This document shows, in pieces, positions 7,843-16,493 of a stretch of 64,000 nt of DNA. Every line of letters begins with the position of its first letter. Position 1 is the first letter of the stretch. The notes below the pieces were generated by a model. The model had not been told where the DNA came from, did no database searches, and saw nothing but the letters and a program-made list of their open reading frames with translations. The translations under genes were made by a program, and so were the position numbers. The stretch spans positions 1 to 64,000 of the forward strand of contig JACXUM010000002.1 in the NCBI GenBank assembly GCA_014763895.1, in the 5' to 3' direction. This stretch comes from Campylobacterales bacterium (GTDB taxonomy: Bacteria; Campylobacterota; Campylobacteria; Campylobacterales; Sulfurovaceae).

Positions 7843-8811
7843 ATGAGAGAATTAAAAATATTTGCAATTGTTGCAGCCTTTACACTTATTCTTTATTGGG
7901 GTGTTGAGCCTTTTGCACACTCTCAAATGCATAAGCATGTTGAGGGGAACAACCTGGTTTATAATGGTAAAGTTGACATGGAAGAGTGTGCAGCTGACAA
8001 GAAAGAAAGTAAAAAAGCATTCTGGGATGATGTACAGAAGATAGCAGATCTTAAAGGTGATCCTGTTGCAGGTGAAGGAACCTATGCTATGTGTATGGGT
8101 TGCCACATGGAAGGTGCTGTGAATATGGGTGGAGTTACGCCTCCAAGCCTTGAGCATGCCGGTGCGATTTATGATAAAAATTTCCTTATCGCTTTGATCA
8201 AAGATCCTGCGATTGCTACAAATGTAGACCATACGTATCCAAATGGTACGATGCTTCACCCAATGGGCAGTATTTCGACTATGGTAACTCAACCTCAGGA
8301 TATCGCAAACGTTGTTGCTTATCTACAGACAAAAAAAGCGGGTGAAGTAACGCCAAAAGAAGCATTTACCGAGGCGTGTGGACGTTGTCACGCAAACCGT
8401 TATGGCGGTTTGACTCAATTGGGTGAAATTCCTAAAACAAAGTCAAATATCAAAACAGGAAAAGATCTCGATAGAATGAAGTATGATCAAAAAGTGGCAG
8501 AAGAACAAGCTTCATTGGCTGAATACCTTGGTAAGCTTCCACCGGATCTTTCTATTATCTATAGAGCCAGAAGCGAACACTTCTTGCACACGTTTATCGA
8601 AGATCCTCAATCTCAGTTACCGGGTACGGCTATGCCAAGAACCGGTCTTAATGAAGAGGGTATGGAGAAAGTACTTGCTTACCTTGAAGAGACAGGTGAT
8701 TCAAGCAAGCAGCAGCGTGAGGCTGTAGGACCGTATGTACTAATCTTCTTTATCGTCTTTACATTCCTCGCATTGCTTTGGAAAAAATATCAGTGGAGAG
8801 ATGTTCATTAA
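7843..8811 (+). CDS. petC: diheme cytochrome c1 subunit of bc1 complex
   Basis: Cytochrome c subunit that accepts electrons from the Rieske protein. There is an N-terminal membrane anchor (about residues 5-22), two c-type heme motifs, CMGCH (C84-H88) and CGRCH (C179-H183), and a C-terminal membrane helix (YVLIFFIVFTFLALL). The two-heme form is the Campylobacterota type rather than the single-heme mitochondrial type. It is the last gene of petABC and is followed within 20 bp by a strong terminator. Confidence 0.95.
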   Translation: MRELKIFAIVAAFTLILYWGVEPFAHSQMHKHVEGNNLVYNGKVDMEECAADKKESKKAFWDDVQKIADLKGDPVAGEGTYAMCMGCHMEGAVNMGGVTPPSLEHAGAIYDKNFLIALIKDPAIATNVDHTYPNGTMLHPMGSISTMVTQPQDIANVVAYLQTKKAGEVTPKEAFTEACGRCHANRYGGLTQLGEIPKTKSNIKTGKDLDRMKYDQKVAEEQASLAEYLGKLPPDLSIIYRARSEHFLHTFIEDPQSQLPGTAMPRTGLNEEGMEKVLAYLEETGDSSKQQREAVGPYVLIFFIVFTFLALLWKKYQWRDVH

Positions 8812-8827
8812 GAACATTCTTCACACT

Positions 8828-8861
8828 AAGAAGGTGTAGAGCTTTTCTACATCTTCTTTTT
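8828..8861 (+). terminator. rho-independent terminator of petABC
   Basis: A 13-bp stem (AAGAAGGTGTAGA with TCTACATCTTCTT, one G-U pair) around a 5-base loop, followed by a T run, starts 17 bp after the petC stop. Confidence 0.88.
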
Positions 8862-8944
8862 GCAAACTGCTATTTTTTTAACCTTACCTCATTTTTATCT
8901 ACATTTTGATACTCTAAGCAAAAATTTAATGATACGGAATTAGT

Positions 8945-9922
8945 ATGCTTATAGATGGACATGGCAGAACAGTCAATTATCTGAGAATCTCAGTTACGGA
9001 AAGATGTAATTTCCGCTGTCAGTACTGTATGCCTGAAAAACCTTTTTCATGGGTACCTAAAGAGAACCTGCTTACTTTTGAAGAGCTTTTTTTATTTGTC
9101 AAAGTAGCGATCGATGAAGGTGTGACCAAGATCCGTCTGACGGGCGGAGAACCACTGCTTAGAGAAGATCTGGACACCTTTATCAAGATGATCCATGATT
9201 ATAAGCCGGATATTGATCTGGCACTTACGACTAACGGCTATCTGCTTCCTGAGGCTGCCCAGAGGCTTAAAGATGCAGGCCTTAAACGGCTGAATATTTC
9301 ACTGGATTCACTTAAAAAGGATGTCGCTGCGAAGATAGCAGGAAAAGATGTGCTTGATCAGGTCCTAAAAGGGATAGACAAAGCCCTTGAAGTGGGACTG
9401 AAAGTAAAGATCAATATGGTGCCCCTCAAAGGAATCAACGATAGCGAGATATTGGATATTTTGGATTACTGTAAAGAGCGCAATATCAAGGTAAGGTTTA
9501 TCGAGTATATGGAAAACCGTCATGCCGATGCAGCTCTCAAAGGGATGCACGGTAAAGAGATCTTAGCAAAGATCAAAGAAAGACATACGATCAGGGCTCT
9601 GGGCAGGGAAGGTGCGAGCCCTTCGTTTAATTATGTGATGGAGGATGGAACGGAGTTTGGTCTGATCGATCCGCATAAGCATGATTTCTGCGAAAGCTGT
9701 AATCGTATCCGTTTGACAGCTGAAGGATTCTTGATCCCTTGTCTTTATTTTGATGAAGCGATGAGTATCGCTGCATCGGTGAGGTCTGGGGATATCGAAG
9801 GGGCGGCACAGGTACTTACCCAGGTTCTAAAAGACAAGCCTAAAGAGAACCGGTGGAACGAAGCAGAGAGCGGCAAAGAGCATGAGACATCCAATCGGGC
9901 TTTTTATGAGACGGGAGGTTGA
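8945..9922 (+). CDS. moaA: GTP 3',8-cyclase (molybdenum cofactor step 1)
   Basis: Radical SAM enzyme that converts GTP to 3',8-cyclo-7,8-dihydro-GTP, the first step of molybdopterin synthesis. The radical SAM cluster is C21-x3-C25-x2-C28 (CNFRCQYC). The second cluster motif near residue 245 ([19 protein letters not shown]) is specific for MoaA. The chain ends in GG, needed for MoaC-dependent turnover in characterised MoaA proteins. 325 aa is normal. It starts a run with queE and queD, the three spaced closely, and supplies cofactor for the formate dehydrogenase at 21.7 kb. Confidence 0.96.
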   Translation: MLIDGHGRTVNYLRISVTERCNFRCQYCMPEKPFSWVPKENLLTFEELFLFVKVAIDEGVTKIRLTGGEPLLREDLDTFIKMIHDYKPDIDLALTTNGYLLPEAAQRLKDAGLKRLNISLDSLKKDVAAKIAGKDVLDQVLKGIDKALEVGLKVKINMVPLKGINDSEILDILDYCKERNIKVRFIEYMENRHADAALKGMHGKEILAKIKERHTIRALGREGASPSFNYVMEDGTEFGLIDPHKHDFCESCNRIRLTAEGFLIPCLYFDEAMSIAASVRSGDIEGAAQVLTQVLKDKPKENRWNEAESGKEHETSNRAFYETGG

Positions 9923-9925
9923 TCC

Positions 9926-10684
9926 TTGTTTTATTTGACCGAACAATTTTTCTCTATCCAGGGTGAAGGAAAATATGCAGGCGTACCCTCTTACTTTTTA
10001 CGAACAGCCGGATGTAATCTCAGCTGTCCCGGTTTTGGTGCAAAGTATGAAATAGGCGGTGAGATACGGTATGGATGCGATACCTATTTTGCCGTAGATA
10101 GCAGTTTTGTAAAATCGTGGCAGAAGATCGAAAAGAGCATTGACCTGATCGGTCAGCTTGAAAGTGAATTTGCAAAGATAGGATATCTACCCCATGTAGT
10201 CATTACGGGCGGTGAGCCTTTGATGTACCATAAAGACCCTGTTTTTTATGAGGTGATATCCTGGCTTGTCTCCAAAAATATCCAGGTGACGTTTGAAACA
10301 AACGGTACGATAGAGATCGATTTTGAAACCTATCCTTTGTATAAGCAGTGTACTTTTTCACTCTCGATCAAACTCAGCAATAGCGGTGAACCAAAGCAAA
10401 AACGCATTCATCTTGAGGCATTGAAAGCGATTGCTTCGCAAGCACAAGAGGTTTTTTTAAAATTTACGATCGATACGGCATTGGTTGAGACAACAGCATT
10501 GAATGAGATCAATGAGATCAGAACGATTCTGCCGAAACTGGATGTCTACTGTATGCCTGTAGGTGAGAGCAGGGATACGATCTGGAAAAACGACAGATCC
10601 GTTTTTTATTTTTGTATGGCGCATAACTTCCGGTACAGTGACAGATTGCATATCCGTGTTTTTGATACGACCCAAGGCGTATAG
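9926..10684 (+). CDS. queE: 7-carboxy-7-deazaguanine synthase
   Basis: Radical SAM enzyme that turns 6-carboxytetrahydropterin into 7-carboxy-7-deazaguanine on the queuosine/preQ0 route. The N-terminus has FFSIQGEGKYAGVPSYFLR and then C30-x3-C34, but the third cysteine comes only at C51 (RYGC), giving C-x3-C-x16-C instead of C-x3-C-x2-C. QueE proteins with an expanded cluster loop are known, so this is a variant and not a defect. The start is TTG, 3 bp after the moaA stop, behind GGGAGG. The ITGGEPLM motif is present. It pairs functionally with queD downstream. Confidence 0.9.
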   Translation: MFYLTEQFFSIQGEGKYAGVPSYFLRTAGCNLSCPGFGAKYEIGGEIRYGCDTYFAVDSSFVKSWQKIEKSIDLIGQLESEFAKIGYLPHVVITGGEPLMYHKDPVFYEVISWLVSKNIQVTFETNGTIEIDFETYPLYKQCTFSLSIKLSNSGEPKQKRIHLEALKAIASQAQEVFLKFTIDTALVETTALNEINEIRTILPKLDVYCMPVGESRDTIWKNDRSVFYFCMAHNFRYSDRLHIRVFDTTQGV

Positions 10685-10758
10685 TAATATAGATCTCAAC
10701 TCATTTTTAGGTCGGTGTGTTAAAATCAGATAGAGTGACTCCGATTAAGGATGGAAAA

Positions 10759-11340
10759 ATGTTAATACGAAAATTGTTTAAATTTGAAAATGCACATATC
10801 GTGCGTAACTGTAGTACACGAAGATGCAGTGAAAATATCCATGGGCACTCTTATAAAGTCGAAGTACTGCTTGAATCAAATTATCTTGATGATGGCCAGA
10901 TGGTATATGATTTTGGTCTGACCAAACGGTATATCAAAGAGCTGATCGATTCGTTCGATCATGCGATCACTTTATGGTCAAAAGATGACAGGGAGTACCT
11001 TGCCTCGATGAAACATTACAGCAACCGATGGGTAGAACTTCCGGTCTCTCCTTCGGCGGAACAGTTCTCACGAGTGATCTATCTAATGGTTGAACGTGTG
11101 CTGGAATGTACGAAAATGATGAATGGCGAAAGGGATGTGAGACTGAACAGTGTCATTGTTCATGAAACGGATACTGGCTATGCACAGGGGTTTAGGGAAG
11201 ATGCGCATAGCGAACTGATGGGGAAGATCCTTCTTGAAGAGATCGTTTTCTCTCCCCAAGTCAAACAGGAGTGGAGTGATCCGGATCTTTGGGAAAAATT
11301 GCTTTCACATGCATTTATAGAGAACCCAAAGAAAGTGTAG
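10759..11340 (+). CDS. queD: 6-carboxytetrahydropterin synthase
   Basis: Converts dihydroneopterin triphosphate to 6-carboxytetrahydropterin, the substrate of QueE. The track start at 10717 is a GTG; ATG at 10759 after AAGGATGG is better and gives 193 aa. Zinc-binding histidines are visible (FENAHIV near the start and HGHSYKVEV), with the catalytic Cys between them (CSTRRCSENIHGH) and the Asp/His relay in DSFDHAI. It is longer than the 120-140 aa minimal QueD, with an extended C-terminal part, a form I recall from Campylobacterota. It lies 75 bp after queE on the same strand. Confidence 0.9.
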   Translation: MLIRKLFKFENAHIVRNCSTRRCSENIHGHSYKVEVLLESNYLDDGQMVYDFGLTKRYIKELIDSFDHAITLWSKDDREYLASMKHYSNRWVELPVSPSAEQFSRVIYLMVERVLECTKMMNGERDVRLNSVIVHETDTGYAQGFREDAHSELMGKILLEEIVFSPQVKQEWSDPDLWEKLLSHAFIENPKKV

Positions 11341-11373
11341 TATAATATTTTAACATTTAACAAAGGGTAAAAA

Positions 11374-11940
11374 ATGAAAAAAATGATTTTGCTTTCACTC
11401 GTAACGGCAGCCATGTTGGTGACGGGGTGTGGAGAAGAGACAAAAAAGGCAGCAGAAGCAACTGCAGCCTCTGAAAAGACAGTAATGCCAGCAGAAGAGA
11501 AAGTTAAAGAGGTGTCGCAAGAGAGTATGAATCAGTCTACCGGATCGATGAATGACGAAGACTCTGTAAAGGAAGATGAAAATATCACAGATATGAATGC
11601 AACAGGCGTAGATGACAATATGACTGAAACGATACAAGATGCGCCTGAAACGAATGATACTGTTGCAGCAACTCCCGCTCAGGAAGTAACGGCCGTTGAA
11701 GCGCCTGCAGCATATGCAAAATGTGCAGGATGTCACGGTATGGATGGAAAAACCAAAGCACTTGGGAAATCAGAGATCATTGCAGGGCAAGCGGAAGCTG
11801 ATCTGATCGCGAAGATCAATGAGTACAAAGCGGGCTCAAGAAATGTTGCCGGAATGGGTACATTGATGCAGGGACAGGTTGCAATGCTAAGCGATGAGGA
11901 TATCCAGGCGATCGCAGCGTATATTTCAAATCTGAAATAA
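11374..11940 (+). CDS. lipoprotein monoheme cytochrome c
   Basis: A secreted electron carrier of 188 aa. The signal peptide ends in a lipobox (LVTGC, Cys19), so it should be lipid-anchored. Residues 20-110 are a low-complexity, acidic Glu/Ala/Thr/Asn linker. The C-terminal 75 residues are a class I cytochrome c domain with CAGCH (C117, C120, H121) and a later Met-containing stretch (GMGTLMQGQVAMLS) that can supply the sixth heme ligand. Such tethered domains act between bc1 and terminal oxidases or reductases. It has an AAAGGG ribosome binding site and lies 33 bp after queD. Confidence 0.88.
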   Translation: MKKMILLSLVTAAMLVTGCGEETKKAAEATAASEKTVMPAEEKVKEVSQESMNQSTGSMNDEDSVKEDENITDMNATGVDDNMTETIQDAPETNDTVAATPAQEVTAVEAPAAYAKCAGCHGMDGKTKALGKSEIIAGQAEADLIAKINEYKAGSRNVAGMGTLMQGQVAMLSDEDIQAIAAYISNLK

Positions 11941-11970
11941 TGATCGATTTCTCTTTCGAGAAGTTGATCA
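11941..11970. terminator. hairpin between convergent genes
   Basis: TGATCGATTTCTC/GAGAAGTTGATCA folds into a 13-bp stem (with G-U pairs) with a 4-base loop, exactly between the cytochrome gene and moeA, whose 3' ends face each other. No long T run follows, so a shared bidirectional terminator is plausible but not certain. Confidence 0.5.
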
Positions 11971-13185
11971 AACAGTAAAGAAATCTTCTTGTTGGGTTCG
12001 TCCCATATTTGAAGTAATTGGGATGATCTTTACTTCTTCTCCTTTGGAAAGTGTGCTTAGCGAAGGCAGAGTAACCATAAACGCATTTGCATGGAAAAGA
12101 GGGGAGATCATACCCGGCAGCTGTTTGGTGATAGGATCAAATGCCGTTCCGTCAAATTTTCCCAGTTTTACCGTATATTTGTTCCCACGAATTTGAAAAT
12201 CTTGCGCTATATGAGTACGGATCGTACCGTGATAATAATCGTTTGCACCACTCATTTTGGCTATCAGGGGACGTACAAAAAGTTCATAATTGACCATTGA
12301 AGCCAGAGGATTTCCGGGCAAGTTGACAATGGCACATTTCCCGATCTTTCCGTAAGTTGTAGGTTTCCCGGGTTTGATGTCGATTTGCGTAAAATAGGCT
12401 TGCATGCCAAGATTGGAAAAGGCTTCTTTGGTAAAGTCTCTATCTCCCATACTGACTCCGCCGCTGGTAAGGATGATATCTGCATCCAAAGCTGATCTGA
12501 TCAATGTTTCCAGTGATTCCATTGTATCGCTGCTGTTGCCTATATAGCGGACTTCACATCCAAGCTCCTGAGACCTGGCAAGGAACATCGGGGTATTGGA
12601 GTTGTAGAGTTGATGGGGAGCGATCTTCTCAAAATGAGGTTTGAGTTCATCTCCGGTTCCAAATACGGCGACTCTGATTTTTCGGTAGACGGATATATGG
12701 GTAACCCCTTGGCTGGCAAGCATGGCGATCGCGTAAGCAGTAACTTTTTGACCTTTGCAAAGGTAGCATGTTCCGCTTTTGATATCCTCACCCGCTTTGC
12801 GGATATTGGTATGAAGTTTGATCCCCCCAGGAAGAGTGACTCGGTCGTTTACCACCGTTACATTTTCGACCGGAACGATCGCTTCGCACCCTTTTGGGAT
12901 AGGTGCACCGGTCATGATCTTGATCGCCTTGCCTTTTTCCAGGATCATATCGCCCCTATCCCCTGCATAGATGATCTCTTGACAGTGCACGGTAGATCCT
13001 GCATCTGCACATTTGATGGCATAGCCGTCCATTGCAGAGTTGTCAAATCTGGGAAGATCAAATTGTGCGATACACTCTTGCGCTACAATGCGACCCAATG
13101 TAAGCTCGACAGGAAGAAGCTCAGAACTGACCGGAGAGGTATTTTGATAGATCATATCCAATGCTTCTGTAATGGAAACAGCCAT
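11968..13185 (-). CDS. moeA: molybdopterin molybdenumtransferase
   Basis: Inserts molybdate into adenylated molybdopterin, the last general step of molybdenum cofactor synthesis. The family blocks are present: RFDNSAMDGYAI-type region (residues about 45-58), GKAIKIMTGAPIPKGCEAIVPVE, VFGTGDEL, LTSGGVSMGDRDF and the GKPTTYGK to NLPGNPLASM stretch. 405 aa is standard. The ATG follows AAAGGGTAG. It is convergent with the cytochrome gene and divergent from the membrane protein at 13266. Together with moaA it supports molybdoenzymes such as the formate dehydrogenase. Confidence 0.96.
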   Translation of the reverse strand: MAVSITEALDMIYQNTSPVSSELLPVELTLGRIVAQECIAQFDLPRFDNSAMDGYAIKCADAGSTVHCQEIIYAGDRGDMILEKGKAIKIMTGAPIPKGCEAIVPVENVTVVNDRVTLPGGIKLHTNIRKAGEDIKSGTCYLCKGQKVTAYAIAMLASQGVTHISVYRKIRVAVFGTGDELKPHFEKIAPHQLYNSNTPMFLARSQELGCEVRYIGNSSDTMESLETLIRSALDADIILTSGGVSMGDRDFTKEAFSNLGMQAYFTQIDIKPGKPTTYGKIGKCAIVNLPGNPLASMVNYELFVRPLIAKMSGANDYYHGTIRTHIAQDFQIRGNKYTVKLGKFDGTAFDPITKQLPGMISPLFHANAFMVTLPSLSTLSKGEEVKIIPITSNMGRTQQEDFFTV

Positions 13186-13265
13186 AACTACCCTTTGTTG
13201 ATAAATTGGGTAGATTATAACAAAATTGAGTATAATTCAAGACATTCATACAAGGATAGACGATA

Positions 13266-13691
13266 ATGTTAGACGAAATTTTACTTTCCCATTCACTTTT
13301 GGTTAAACTTTTTTTGGGATTTTTGGTCGGAGGATTGGTCATGCTGCTCATTGGCAGTAAAGACCCTTTGAAATTAAAAAGAACGAGTTTCATCTATACA
13401 TTGATTTTTCAAGGGATCATTACGATGATTGCATTTGCAGGGCTTGTTGCTATGGTCGTAGGAAAATTCGGTATGGGTTTGGACATTATATTGATGGTCC
13501 TCATCTGGGGTGTATTGATGTACATCGAGATCAGAAGACATAAACTGATCAAATTTGCAAATCTTCAAAATGAAGAGACCTATCGTATGCTTAAAGTGCT
13601 TTTTGTCAAAATTATCACGATACAGATCGCATTGGTCACGGCGATGGTCGTTTTCAAGATCCTGCAGGCCAAAGGCGTGATCTCATTTTAA
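13266..13691 (+). CDS. four-helix membrane protein, function unknown
   Basis: A 141-aa integral membrane protein with four hydrophobic segments (about residues 10-28, 43-65, 70-86 and 108-132) and a basic loop (IEIRRHKLIK) between the third and fourth. I do not recognise a named domain. It looks like the small CopD-like or DUF-type membrane proteins common in Campylobacterota. It lies 18 bp before rsmE on the same strand, so they may be co-transcribed, but that does not imply a shared role. Its start is divergent from moeA across an 80-bp gap. Confidence 0.75.
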   Translation: MLDEILLSHSLLVKLFLGFLVGGLVMLLIGSKDPLKLKRTSFIYTLIFQGIITMIAFAGLVAMVVGKFGMGLDIILMVLIWGVLMYIEIRRHKLIKFANLQNEETYRMLKVLFVKIITIQIALVTAMVVFKILQAKGVISF

Positions 13692-13709
13692 GGTTCAGGG
13701 AGCATATCG

Positions 13710-14378
13710 ATGCAGTATCTTTATCATATTAATGCAGGTACCCCTCATTTAAGCCTTGAGGGAGAGAATCATCGTTATATTTTTAAAGTACGCAGGCATA
13801 AGGCCGGTGATACCCTTTATGCCCGCAATCTTCAGGATGGTTTGATCCATCGTTACCGTATTGCAATGATCGATAAAAAACGCGTAGATCTGGTGCTGGA
13901 AGAGAGCAGGGCTTTGGAGATCAAAGCCGAAAGATCCTTGCATATCGGGTGGTGTGTTATCGATCCTAAAAATATAGAAAAACATATCACATCACTGAAT
14001 GAAATGGGTGTTGAGAAGATCACGTTTATCTATTGTGCCCGTTCCCAGAAAGATTTCAAGATCGATCTTGTGCGTTTGAAAAAGATCCTGCTGAACTCTT
14101 CACAGCAATCAGGAAGAAGTACAATGATGGAGCTGGAGAGTGCCAAAGATCTCAAAAGCTTTTTGGCCCAGCATCCTCAGAGTTATCTTTTGAATTTTTC
14201 TGATACTGCTTTAACAAAAGAGACTCCGGTAGATACGATCATAGTGGGATGTGAAGGCGGGTTTAACCAGGATGAGATCGCTCTGTTTGCTTCTGAGAAG
14301 ATCGTTGGGTTTGATACACCTTTGGTGCTTAAAAGCGAAAGTGCGGCGTGCGCAGTAGCTGCAAAAATACTACTCTAA
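13710..14378 (+). CDS. rsmE: 16S rRNA m3U1498 methyltransferase
   Basis: SAM-dependent SPOUT-class enzyme that methylates U1498 in helix 44 of 16S rRNA at the decoding centre. An N-terminal PUA-like RNA-binding part (NHRYIFKVRRHKAGD) is followed by the knotted SPOUT domain with IGWCVIDPKNIEKHITSLNEMGV, the binding loop IVGCEGGFNQDEI and the final LKSESAACAVAAKILL. The usual ILR(T)ETA end is here LKSESA, a mild divergence. 222 aa is slightly short but complete. It is 18 bp after the small membrane protein gene and 13 bp before the DUF4395 gene. Confidence 0.93.
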   Translation: MQYLYHINAGTPHLSLEGENHRYIFKVRRHKAGDTLYARNLQDGLIHRYRIAMIDKKRVDLVLEESRALEIKAERSLHIGWCVIDPKNIEKHITSLNEMGVEKITFIYCARSQKDFKIDLVRLKKILLNSSQQSGRSTMMELESAKDLKSFLAQHPQSYLLNFSDTALTKETPVDTIIVGCEGGFNQDEIALFASEKIVGFDTPLVLKSESAACAVAAKILL

Positions 14379-14391
14379 ATAAGGAAATTTT

Positions 14392-15129
14392 TTGAACTTA
14401 CAAAGTTTTTTATGGGAATACGGAGAAAAAGTTCCCGGATACGATATCAGAGTTATCAATGAAAGAGAAGCAAGAGCTGCAGCGGGGATCCTTGGAATGC
14501 TGGGGATGATTGTCATCTTTGTCGGTATAGGATTTAACCACATCATAGTAGCAAGAGTCTATCTGGCATTTTTATTTCTTGATTTTACGGCAAGAATCAT
14601 AAGTCCGAACTATTCGCCCTCTTTACTTTTGGGAAAATTTGTTGTACAAAACCAAAAACCGGAGTATGTAGGCGGATTACAAAAACGCTTTGCATGGACA
14701 CTAGGTTGGCTGATCTCCATTCCTATGGTCTGGTGGTTTGTGATACACTGGGATATCACTTTTTACAAAGTTCTGATCTGTGTGCTTTGTCTTGTACTGA
14801 CATTTTTAGAAAGCGCTTTTTCTATATGTGTAGGGTGTATGATATACAAAGTGCTCACGAAAGTGGATCCGGTACATTGCCCGGGAGGTGCATGTGAAAT
14901 ACGCAGAAAAGAGCCTATCCAGATGTTTAACCCGGTACAAAAAGTGATCACGGCTTTAACCATCATCGGGCTTTTTTCGGGTACTTACCTATTTCTTGCC
15001 TATGAAAAGCCTCAAACATTCTTCGGTGAGTTTCTCCATGAAGCCATTTTGACAAAAGCTCAACTTCAGAAAGAGAAAGATGAAGAGTACCAAAGAGAGG
15101 TGGAAAAAGAGTTTGGAGATGACGAATAG
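14392..15129 (+). CDS. DUF4395 domain integral membrane protein
   Basis: A 245-aa membrane protein of the DUF4395 family. The start DIRVINEREARAAAGILGM is typical, and several hydrophobic helices follow, with a short C-terminal charged tail (KEKDEEYQREVEKEFGDDE). Two cysteine-containing stretches (CVGCMIYKV and HCPGGAC) could bind a metal or form a redox pair; that is inference. The family has no firm function. It starts with TTG after AAGGAAA, 13 bp downstream of rsmE. It is the last gene before the rpmE promoter. Confidence 0.85.
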   Translation: MNLQSFLWEYGEKVPGYDIRVINEREARAAAGILGMLGMIVIFVGIGFNHIIVARVYLAFLFLDFTARIISPNYSPSLLLGKFVVQNQKPEYVGGLQKRFAWTLGWLISIPMVWWFVIHWDITFYKVLICVLCLVLTFLESAFSICVGCMIYKVLTKVDPVHCPGGACEIRRKEPIQMFNPVQKVITALTIIGLFSGTYLFLAYEKPQTFFGEFLHEAILTKAQLQKEKDEEYQREVEKEFGDDE

Positions 15130-15188
15130 GTCGTATGTTGCTATAGACATCCTAAATAGTGATTTAGATTTGTTTAAATCTTTTTGGG

Positions 15189-15194
15189 TATAAT
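15189..15194 (+). promoter_or_regulatory. extended -10 promoter of rpmE
   Basis: GGGTATAAT, with no obvious -35 but T-rich sequence upstream, 149 bases before the L31 start codon. It would begin transcription near 15201 and make a leader of about 140 nt. Confidence 0.7.
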
Positions 15195-15200
15195 TCCACT

Positions 15201-15342
15201 CTAATTTCCTCGCAGTATGCGAGAGAGCTGTCTCGCCAAGGGCGTTGCAGCGTCCCCTGCCACAAAGCAGCGGAAGGGTGCATCTATATGCATCGGAACA
15301 GGCTGGTTACCTGTCATATAAATAAAACTACAAGGGTAAACA
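15201..15342 (+). promoter_or_regulatory. structured 5' leader of rpmE (candidate L31 autoregulatory leader)
   Basis: The untranslated stretch holds several hairpins: CTCGC-AGTAT-GCGAG (15209-15223), CTGC-CACAAA-GCAG (15257-15270) inside a CCC/GGG outer stem, TGCAT-CTAT-ATGCA (15279-15292) and ACAGG-CTGGTTA-CCTGT (15298-15314). L31 leader RNAs are known in other phyla. A similar feedback role here is inference. Confidence 0.5.
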
Positions 15343-15543
15343 ATGAGAAAAGAGATCCATCCAGATTATATGGAGTGTCAAGTAACATGTGCATGTGGAA
15401 ACACATTTAAAGTAAAATCTGACAAAGCAGAGATGAGTATCGATATCTGCAGCGAGTGTCATCCATTCTTTACAGGTTCTGAAAAAATCGTTGATGCAAC
15501 AGGACGTGTTGATAAATTTAAGAAAAAATATAACCTTGGTTAA
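15343..15543 (+). CDS. rpmE: 50S ribosomal protein L31
   Basis: Large-subunit protein at the inter-subunit bridge. The 66-aa chain carries the four-cysteine zinc form (CACGN near residue 16 and [10 protein letters not shown] near 37), so it is the zinc-binding C+ paralogue and not the zinc-free type. [18 protein letters not shown] and [24 protein letters not shown] are highly conserved. An AAGGG ribosome binding site precedes the ATG. It heads rpmE-rsmI-rlmB, the order I recall from Helicobacter pylori, and sits behind a long structured leader. Confidence 0.98.
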   Translation: MRKEIHPDYMECQVTCACGNTFKVKSDKAEMSIDICSECHPFFTGSEKIVDATGRVDKFKKKYNLG

Positions 15544-15546
15544 TCT

Positions 15547-15576
15547 GCCAAATTTGGCTGCCTAGGTCATTTTTTT
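15547..15576 (+). terminator. possible terminator after rpmE
   Basis: A palindrome GCCAAATTTGGC a few bases after the L31 stop is followed by a run of seven T at 15570-15576. The stem is AT-rich in the middle and the T run is offset, so termination may be partial. Confidence 0.4.
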
Positions 15577-15580
15577 AACA

Positions 15581-15603
15581 CTTGCATCCAAAATGGGTGC
15601 AAG
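15581..15603 (+). promoter_or_regulatory. hairpin in the rpmE-rsmI gap
   Basis: CTTGCATCC and GGGTGCAAG pair over 9 bp (one G-U) around AAAAT, between rpmE and rsmI. It could be an RNA processing or attenuation hairpin; no T run follows. Confidence 0.4.
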
Positions 15604-15643
15604 GCATTGAATTTGGTCTTTCCAGGTTCAAGGAGAACTTTTT

Positions 15644-16456
15644 ATGCTGACTTTTGTTCCTACTCCTATCGGAAATCCCCAAGATATCACTATACGCGCT
15701 ATCAAAACATTTGAAAAAGCAGAGATTTTTCTATGCGAAGATACCAGAGAGACCAAGCATTTGCTGCGTTTGCTGGAAGAACGTTTTGAGATGGCCTATC
15801 CGCAGGCTGAATTTTTCAGTTTCAACGAACATAACGGTCCAGAACGCCTTACACAGCTTGGCAGTGTTCTGGGTTCAAGGGAGGTCGTCTATGTCAGTGA
15901 TGCAGGGATGCCCGTGATCTCAGATCCGGGACAGATCCTCGTGGCGTATTGCCAAGAGAACCAAATTCCTTATGATGTGCTGCCAGGAGCGAGCGCGGCA
16001 CCGACAGCTTATGCGGCCAGCGGTTTTGAAGAGGGAAAATTTCTCTTTTTCGGCTTTTTGCCGCATAAAGGCAGCGACAGGGCATCGGCGTTGAGTGAAG
16101 CTCTGCATAACGGATATAACACCGTTTTGTACGAGTCACCGCATCGGCTGGAAAAACTTTTGGGTGAGATCGCATCGCTGGATGGGGAGAGGGAGCTTTT
16201 TTTGGCAAAAGAGATCAGCAAAAAGTTCCAGACCTATTTTAGCGGTACGTCAAAAGAACTGGATTTGGCTTTTAGGCAGATCAACATAAAAGGCGAATGG
16301 GTAGTCATCATAAAAGGCAAAAAAGCAGAAGAGAAAAGCCTCTCGTTTGATGAGGTCCTGACGTTGGATATGCCTCCAAAACCCAAAGCAAAACTACTGG
16401 CAAAACTGAGTGATAAAAGCGTCAAAGAATGGTATGAAATACTGATGAAAAAATAA
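15644..16456 (+). CDS. rsmI: 16S rRNA 2'-O-ribose C1402 methyltransferase
   Basis: Tetrapyrrole-methylase-fold enzyme that adds the ribose methyl at C1402 in the 16S decoding centre. The start LTFVPTPIGNPQDITIRA, then CEDTRETKHLLRLL, the SAM-binding VSDAGMPVISDPG (about residues 84-96) and LPGASAAPTAYAASGF are diagnostic. 270 aa is normal. The start ATG follows AAGGAGA. It is the middle gene of rpmE-rsmI-rlmB. Confidence 0.96.
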   Translation: MLTFVPTPIGNPQDITIRAIKTFEKAEIFLCEDTRETKHLLRLLEERFEMAYPQAEFFSFNEHNGPERLTQLGSVLGSREVVYVSDAGMPVISDPGQILVAYCQENQIPYDVLPGASAAPTAYAASGFEEGKFLFFGFLPHKGSDRASALSEALHNGYNTVLYESPHRLEKLLGEIASLDGERELFLAKEISKKFQTYFSGTSKELDLAFRQINIKGEWVVIIKGKKAEEKSLSFDEVLTLDMPPKPKAKLLAKLSDKSVKEWYEILMKK

Positions 16457-16493
16457 ATCCTTCATACAGCTAAAGTTCGATAAAATTCTCTTT

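Noticed and set aside
12610-13266. 218-aa plus-strand ORF in moeA
   Set aside because: Antisense shadow of moeA; no recognisable protein features.
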